From assembly GCA_000444245.1 (NCBI GenBank), contig ATSW01013165.1, positions 1 to 22,778 of the forward strand: a stretch of DNA of 22,778 nt. The letters run 5' to 3'. This document shows, in pieces, positions 12,701 to 21,700 of the stretch. The stretch comes from Botryllus schlosseri. Taxonomy: Eukaryota; Chordata; Ascidiacea; Stolidobranchia; Styelidae. Positions within the stretch are counted from its first letter, which is position 1. Every line of letters starts with the position of its first letter. The notes beneath the pieces are model-generated. The model was not told the DNA's origin. It ran no database searches and saw only the letters and a list, made by a program, of their open reading frames with translations. A program made the position numbers and the translations under genes.

Positions 12701-15700
12701 TGAACAAGACACACACAATGTGCTATCCGAAAAGACACAATGCGATGTAATGAACAGATAGGATGCCGAACGACGCGCAGTTGCGGTCTTTTTAGACTGA
12801 CATCCACCTCAGCCTAGAGTGCCCAATGTCACAGCTCTTTTTCGATGTTGATCTTTTTGAAGCCGCAGCCCTTTCTAGTTCTTTCCGTTCCTTGCGAGTG
12901 CTTTTTATCGTCGGGTCTTTTTCCGGTTTATTTTTGTCGCCGTAAGAACGGCGACCGCGGGGAAGGAAGAGCCCAGATAAACATCCTATGGGAATCGAAC
13001 CGGGGCCGCACGATTAGTAGGCGCTTATCATCACCACTGCGCTATCTTCCCTGACTGTAGTGTGACCAGCTGACTTGATGACCCAACTGCTTTATTGCTT
13101 ATCACTATTTCACTGAAACATTGTTGGAGATAAACTACTGTCTGTCTGTCCAAGTCCAAATCCAAATTCAAAATAACTGTAGCTCCACATCCGATAAAAA
13201 TCCGGCCCGAATCATCAATACTTTTTTCAAATCTAAATCCATGCTCATCCCAGGTACAAGGCTAATGAGCACACTGTCTCAAAAGGAACGAAGTCGCATA
13301 CTTGTCTCGACTGGTGGAGTTGATTTTCCTGTTGTCGGGAAGGTTGAGATTCAAACTCACGACAGCAGAGTTAATGGCGTCGGCCGAGTCGTCCCAAATG
13401 AAAGGGTTTTTGTCGGCTACGACAAGCTGCGCGATAAAATTACATTGATAGTCTGGCGTAATGATGAATAAACGACAAAATTAAACCTCGACGTCTATCG
13501 TTTCGTCTTCTCCCAGCCCGTTTAGCAGGTCGCTACCGCACGGTAGACTGAATGATTTTTTGTTGCCGCCATCTTCGCAAAGAGTCTTTGCTGTTTTTCG
13601 CTCAACCTGTTGCAGATAGAAATAAGATCATTCATTTTTAATCATTTGCAAGTAGAAGTATCAATCTCTAAGAAAGTATTAGAATTAAAATTATAGCTCC
13701 ATAGTTTTGGGATTGTCACAAAGAGATTCATTTTGGTGCATGACAAAATAATTGTCTTTGATATGACGGCGATATCAAACAATGTATGCGATAGTGCTAT
13801 TACGCAATCCAATGATGCCACTGCATAGAGCACTTGTGGATCATGTCAGCGTTTGCTACAAACAGAGAAAACGGATCAATTTGTCAAATATAAGTACCTC
13901 CACAGTCATATCTTTACCGACAAGCTTCACGCTAGGCTCTCCCGGTTGCTTTCGAGACATGAGAGTAGCAGCCAAGGAGTCAATCGAGCCGATAGCTGAG
14001 CTACCGACTTTTCTTGCCTGAAAACAATTCGAATTGTATCAATTTACAGCAAATCCAGGCGCTTGACGGGAAAACTGCACCTGATCTCTGTTTTGCGCGT
14101 GTAATGCAGCATTACGCGACTCTTTTTCTTTCCGGTATTCTAAACGTTCTTCGGGCGACAGGTAATTTTCCTCTTCCTCCAAAATAGCTTTGGGTGATTC
14201 CGTAGACGGCGGAGGCAGGGAGTATTGCGGGACACCTTTATCCTATTTGTGATAAACAGTTATACGAACTACGGTGGATGTCCTACGGCCTACGATTCGT
14301 AGTATTGGTCAAAATTTGTGAATAAGATACAATGTTACTTATTTTTATGTCTTAGTGGTCTTACATGCCGGGCAAATTCGCGATATTCCGGTAGATTGCT
14401 GGGGCATAACGTAATAATTCAACATCGCGATTAAGTAGTAGCGGTACAGATATTGCAAATCGGCCTAATTTTTATACGCTCCCATTCTGTTCCATTTTCA
14501 TCAATATAAATTTTGATAAAAAATATTTTTCCCAAAGTAGCAGACAATTTTAGTTCATCGGATTAAGACATAGCGACAAGTTGTTACTAAAAAAGAACTA
14601 TTCCCAGTGATCCCGTGTGTGCCGCAAAACAAAATGATGAAAGAGCGGTATTTCAAACGCTCATGCAATAAAAAGCATTATTGCATTGTAAGTGGACGTT
14701 AAATAAGGTGTGTAAGCTATTATGATCTTAATTTTATGTATATCGGCCCAGCGAGGTATTTTTCAAATAACCGACATCACCGTACCACAGCAGCTGTGCT
14801 GATAAACTGCTCCCTAGCTGCATCAACCACAAGATCGAGCGCTCCCACTAGATTAGAGGCCGCCTCTTCAATTTCCTCAGGTGCTTCCGAGCCCGCAATA
14901 CTGAACACAGAAATCGGAGACAAATCAATTTTTTTAATGACTCACGGAGGAACTTCAATATAAAATTGAATAATATATTCACGCCCACGACCGCCCATGC
15001 TGGAGGCGCTTAATAAGGGCCCAAAACTGATTATCTTGATGTTCCTTTGTTTCCTGTTTTCTTTTGCCCTTTTGTTCAATTGAAAGTCGATATATATATA
15101 TATTGACATAAACCCGAATATTTTCAGCCGACACTCGTCAGGATTCAATCGTCAGCAACTAGTAGAGAATTGAAAAGAACATTGTTTATCAACAATCGTG
15201 TCACCAACTCTCGACTAGTTGACGGTGATTACCCTGAACGAGTGTCAGCCGAATACATTCGCGTTTATTTCAATATGAATATAATATTCAATAGGATCGT
15301 TGAACTACTGTATCGCATAAATGGTCTCACCTGTTAAGCGATGACGTCATATCCGACAACGCGTTCACCGCGTCTAGTTGTGTGTCGTTACCCACTTCGT
15401 CTGGCGCTGCTATCAGACTTTTCAGAGCGCTGCTGGCTTGTTGCACTCCTAAGAAATTATATGTGATTTGGCTGTGTTATTTCCTGACACCAAGTCGTAC
15501 CCAGACGTGGACAGTGACGAAGTATTTCTACTTCTGTAGTTATTGACTCCTTGCGTCACATACTCGAGTGGTTGTTTTTAGATTACTTCCACTTGCTCTC
15601 AACAGTTTTTTATGAAAAACAACTCACTTTTCACACTTTGTATTTTGTAAAGTGGAACATAGTTTTGGGCTGGTTTGCATCACTGTTATGAGTGATTATT

Positions 15701-18700
15701 ATCATACCGACAGCTCAAAATAACCACTGCATCCCGATAACTGAATATATTTTCGAAATCGCACTTATTTGTAGCGACATTTGTCATTTTGTATCAGTCA
15801 CGAATATGCATATTGCAATTTCGAAGGAAGTCACCTCCGGCTAACTACTAAAAGAATGTGAACCCTTGACAAAATTTACTTGTTGAAAATACACAGTTGA
15901 GGTACTTTTCAAACCATGATATTTTACCTCCATTTGAAGTAATATTGATCGAGTAGAAATTTACCGCAGTACTTTTACTAGAGTACCAGCGTGAATACTT
16001 TGCCAGCCTCTGGACGTACCTTCAAGATTGTTTTCATAGCTGGTTTTTCCGGTGACCGCCTTTACCAATTCCGCTCTCAATTTTGACCGACTTTCTTTTC
16101 CGCTCGTGGCATCTCCGTCGCCTGCGCATTTAAAACAGCTAGGTTTACACTAGAGCAGTGGCTCCTTCACACGCGTACTTTTATATTGCAAAGCCTCCCC
16201 ACCGTACTAGACAGCGGTTTTCACAACAGAGTGTTTCGAGCTAGGTGTTGTATCTTGTATCATCACACGCCACATCAAAATTTAGGACAGTGACCCTATA
16301 CCATTTTTGAGAGTGAGAGCTATTTGTAAAGTAGATCAATTTTGAAGCATTCTGGCTGAAATGATTAACTAATAATCCCTTTATTTGAGAGCTACCAAAT
16401 GAAACTGTTAGTATAATAATTCATAGTACCATTAAGAATTATTCTGTCTAATGTTGTGACCCAAACTTCACAAATACGATGTATGACACGGAAGGCTTTG
16501 TTTGGAGCATTGCATGCTAAGAAAGGGGTGCTGCACTGCTGCATCCCCTCTATTTTTTCGAACAAAAATTCAACGCGAACATATTCGAAAGGTCTACACC
16601 ACAAAGCAACAAAAGAAAGCCCCATACAACTTCGCCGTATCACCAATCACAGTGGTGAAATTCAAGAGTGCTGACGAACAGAACTAAACAGTTTGACCTA
16701 TGCCTTGCATAAGCGTTTATTATTGTACAATTCACCCCCTATACTGGACCTTATAACAAGAAAATATTTTGACCTGTTTACAATCGGCATAAACCTGACA
16801 CTGCCACCAAATACTGCAACAACAGGAATTCGGTAAAGCAGAATTAAATAATACAACATACCAGTAGTTTGATTTCCCTCTCTGCTCGCCTGAAACGGAT
16901 ATGGCATGAACAACAATTATTACCAGCATAGAAATTAGTTTTTTTTTCGCACACTCACCTGAGCGTTTAGTATCTCCCCCGCCATCTGCGAAAATTCTGA
17001 CGTAGCTTGAGCACCGGAGGAGGCTATAGTGAGGGTGGTCATATTTTGCAAAGCATCCCCGATGGTGTTCTGAAATAGTCACAATACAAGTGGAAATTTC
17101 GTAGTGGTGGCAAGTAAAGGCAGTAGTGATATAATACTTAACAAAAAGTTATGGCCGAATATTTTTGATACACTGTTGCAGCTAATAGCAATGAATGAAT
17201 TCACGCATCCAAATCTTAAAATTCGTTCTAGGACCAATAATTTCGGACTGATAGGGCAATCCAAAAGCCAAAAATATACTTGATTTCGAGTAAATCCAAC
17301 ATTTGCAATATTGCTAAGAGTTACTAATATCTTGACCATCAGCCACTTTGGCAAACTAATATTCGCTGAATCAATTTGAGACACGCTAACCACGTTTATG
17401 CCTCTGCATTTTCATCACAAACCAATTTTGTTATACTTCTGTAAGCTATGTCTCATTGGTTGTGCAACGTTCATGCCTTTATTTTACAACATGTTCATCT
17501 ATTTCATTGCTCGATATTTGTAGGCTTATGTGGAAGTATGAATGGTGGATTGTAAAAGAGTCGTTTCAACTCACTCCATTCTACTATTTACTCTGCAATT
17601 CTTGCGGCACTTTGAATCGATAAGAAATTAAAATTAGAACCATGATGATTAATGAAGGACCACCTACTGCAAATTTTCACCGGAAGTAAACAATCAGTCG
17701 TTGTTGAAAGGGATTTCGGCCAAGCCAAGTGTTAGATGAGGCTAGCCACAATACAAGCTCAATACATACTTACCAAGTCCTCAAAAACTCTCGCTCTCAA
17801 TGTCTGCGTCGCCTTGTCGCCAAATTCATCCACGACATGCACTTGAATGGTAACCCTAACAAGTTCATAGCAATCATGAGGTTGCTACTTTACAACAGAG
17901 AACCAATATCTAAAATTCATGTAGAACAGGGGTGTCAAACATGCGACCCGCAGGCCGCGTCCGTTCCACGAAGCAATTCTGAGTAGATGTTGGGATTTTA
18001 GAAAACAATACTCCCACTATATAATCCCTCACGACAGCAAATATCGAGTGTGTTCAGAGGCCACATCATAACCATCTAACTGGGTGTCAGTCTATAGTCC
18101 CCATTACGAACGAATCAATGACATTGACACCCAATTCCGTGAAGTCAAAAAAAGTGCACCACGAGTTGAGGGTTTTATGGAAATATGGATCAAAAAGTAG
18201 TTATTCACAGAAGCGAAAACACCGATGCGAAACTGTTATATGCAGGGTACATGGAGACTACAATAGTTACACTAAACTGTAAATAAAATATCGGTGGTCG
18301 CACTGCTGTATCACCTGACTCAAAAGATCCCAGGCCTCCAGAGAAATCTGAATCGCGATTACATAATATTGAACTAAATTCTAATATCCGCGTTTACAGA
18401 TAAATCTGTTGTATTCCTCACAACGCATACGCAGGGCTAACAGCAGATTACGACTAATACAAAGAGAACATAAAAAAGCCAACTTCAACGTCGATAGAGC
18501 CGCTGTATTTAACTGCCAATCATCATATGTTGCCAGAATAGAACCCATATGATCCGAAAAATATTGTAATCCCTACTATTACACATATAGACTTGAAGAG
18601 CTTCTTGGAGGTACAGAACTTCAATATACAATTGAATAGTATATTCATATTAAAATGAACACGAATATTTTCGGCTGACACTCGTCAGGGGTAATCGTCA

Positions 18701-21700
18701 GCAACTAGTAGAGAATTGGAGAGAACGTTGTATATGAACAATCAAAAACTCTGTCAACAAAAGGAGTCCGTGTACCACCTAAAAATAGTACATTGAAAGC
18801 TCTCTCATTCACGAAATTTCACGGTGCTGACGTCATATTTTGCGATACGATTGTTGATATACAATGTTCTCTCCAATTCTCTACTAGTTGCTTACGATTA
18901 CCCCTGACGAGTGTCAGCCGAAAATATTCGGGTTCATTTCAATATGAATATACTATTCAATTGTATATAGACTTGATAATAAATTACTTCAGTGAAAAAC
19001 AAGGTCATGGATCTTGATGTAACATTTTGGAATTATTTGACTGGTCTGGCCCGCAAGCGATCATAAGGTTTGAATCAGTCCCGCGACGCAAGTTAAGTTT
19101 GACACCCCTGATATAGAAGCAACCATAGTGTACCAAAAGTCTTCCTCTTCAATGCCGGGTGCCAGATATTTATCCGCGACGATGGGGTTGTTTCCGGACG
19201 ACAGAAGGTAGGGCACTTCTTTGCTGTGCTTCTGATACCAAATCTAGGCGTGAAAAAGTAAAAGAACTATAGCTGCAACTCAGTAACAAGATCAACAAAT
19301 CTGAAAAGCAATACTTCGTATTTGAGTGTGACCGATTTGTCTTTCACTGTGGTGTCTTCATTAACACCTTCGTCGGTCCAGTCCCAGCAGTGTATTGTGA
19401 AAGTATCGTTGACACAATTCCCTGTATCGCAAAAATCAGAGATTTTCCACTTGCAATCTCAACTCAAAAGAGCAAAGACATCGGATGGTTCCCTTATCAA
19501 TTCTTCAAAGATGTCAATGCAGATTACTATCAACGACATTTCTTTGAAGTGGCAATCAACCCGCAGTGTTGTCACAATTCCTATGTCCTATTTATGGAAG
19601 ACACATACGAAATTCTTTCAAGTTGAACTATCAATATTTTATTTGTAATCAAATGAGAGGTTACCTATATCAGCTTTTCAGATTTTCCCATTGTGCATGA
19701 CATCATAATGATTAATAATTGAAAACTTGACTCAAAAATTGAGACTTTCATCTCCAAACAATTGAAACAAACATCCTTACAGCGACAACACACCAAAATG
19801 TAGGTATATTCTGATAAATACAATATCTTCAATCAGACAGAGACAGAGCAACGATGCAAGTTTGAGATACCGGTAACGCATTGTTGGTTGTGACAGAATT
19901 TGGCAATAACTCAAAAAAATTACTCATTATCATGTCATAACAAGCGGTCATAAAAACTGATGACTGAAGTTATTTTAAATTAAGAGTCATTCTCGACATG
20001 TATAGCGTATAATAAAACAAACATATAATTCAATTATTGAAAGTCTCGTCGCAACAAGTAATGCAAACAGTGTTTTCATGTTACCTTCTTTCGGAGTGAT
20101 GTCACACTGCCCATCTTCCGGCGGCACATTAACTGACACGTCCGCGGTCGTCATGCCATCCAGATAGCCTTCTTGACTGCCCACCACTTTAATCCTGTAT
20201 CTCTTACCAGGCAATAACGATTGCGACTTCAGCACAAGCGCAGGAATGTTGGTACCTGCTCAACACAGCCACGGTGATGGTAGTCACAAAATTTAAATGA
20301 GACGGCGTACCTGTGGTCGTCCTATTTTCAAAGTCTTCTATCAAGGTGTACGTGCCATTATTGTCATCTTCCCCGTATACTCGCCACTGGTAAGATATCT
20401 GACCCGCACTTTTGCACGTCAGGCACGCAGCGCGCAATGACAAGACTTTGAAGCTGTTTATTCTCGCTTTGCAGTTGAAAAGGCATTCAATTCTACAAAA
20501 CGATCAAGACATTCAAATATATTTATGTAACTATTTTGTTTCTTACTACGTTCAATATATAACAAATCGTTGGATGTTGATGAAAACACTGCCGAATGCT
20601 TGGCTCACCCCAACCCGAAAGACATGAAAAGGATGAAATTGTACTACATACATACTACGTAAAATCAGAATTACTTTGCTGCTGATTACCTCTGCCTTGT
20701 AGAGGAACATAGAGATATATTGAGCTTGATAAATGGACGGTGAGTCCAACAGTTTGGGAATCACTGCGTAAGATAAAGCAATAACTCAATTTATGGAAAA
20801 TATATTCCCTATATTGGTATCAGTCGAACTAAGATGATATCAGATACCTCATTCTTGCAGTGAGAAATATCGATAAGCAGTGGTACTTTGATAATGCACA
20901 GGTAGTGTGTGACATACATATGCGTTGTTCTAAAATAATACATACATACAGATTTGTAATTGGTTCAATAAACACGTCTTGGGGAGGATAAACAACAATA
21001 TCAATGTGAACATGGCGTCTGTGTCTACAAGACACACGTTGCATCGAGTTGACCAGGCCTTTCAAATATGTGAAGCTCAGTCAATCAAGGAAGAATACGC
21101 ATTAACTTACACACGCAATCAACTAGAATCAGATCACAGGAGGAAGATGATAATACACACATAAAACCTAAGTGGTGCGGTATATCGTGAATACACGTTA
21201 TACAGGGGTGCATCCCGTTGGGAAGGGGCTTATAGAAGTTTGAGAAGTAAGCAAGCGTGTAGCCAGGCAGCGAAAGGCGCCTTTGCATCAGCGAATCGTG
21301 GAGTCATGTTTTAATATGTCACATTTACAAACCCTTCCTATTTTCACCCCGACTTGACCTCCGTGTGTTAGTAACTCCGCATTTGAGACGATAACTTGAC
21401 GATCGTCTAATTCATTGGGGATAAGAGGTAAGGCGCAAACCTTAAAGAAGGCGGTGCTCCTTCTTGTATCTCTAGTAACTGATAGGATATGGCCGATCTG
21501 TCAGTGAGTGGATCGGAAACCTTTACGTAGACTACGTACTTGAGATCTTTTTCCAATTTGCTAGCATCGATCTGAATGGTTCGACGAGAATAAATTTTGT
21601 AAGCATTCCAACCACACTTAAAGATTTCCAGTAAGGCATTGGTAAGTAGATTGGCTTCAGGAGAAACCTGTCTGCATTGAGGGTAGGCACAACAATTCAA

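Noticed and set aside
12991-13051. Functional tRNA gene on the minus strand
   Set aside because: A and B boxes are present, but no matching 3' acceptor arm; it is the head of a SINE.
13427-13486. Read-through or 34-bp intron between exons 17 and 18
   Set aside because: A 60-bp GT-AG intron keeps phase 0 and yields DVELVVADKNPF, matching the family; read-through has a stop.
19322-19648. Plus-strand 108-codon frame
   Set aside because: Antisense to REJ exon 7 and its intron; no family signature.
20690-20763. Additional exon in intron 4 with good AG and GT sites
   Set aside because: Including it breaks phase with exon 5; leaving it out joins exons 4 and 5 in phase and gives the family-like GAPPSLRIEC.
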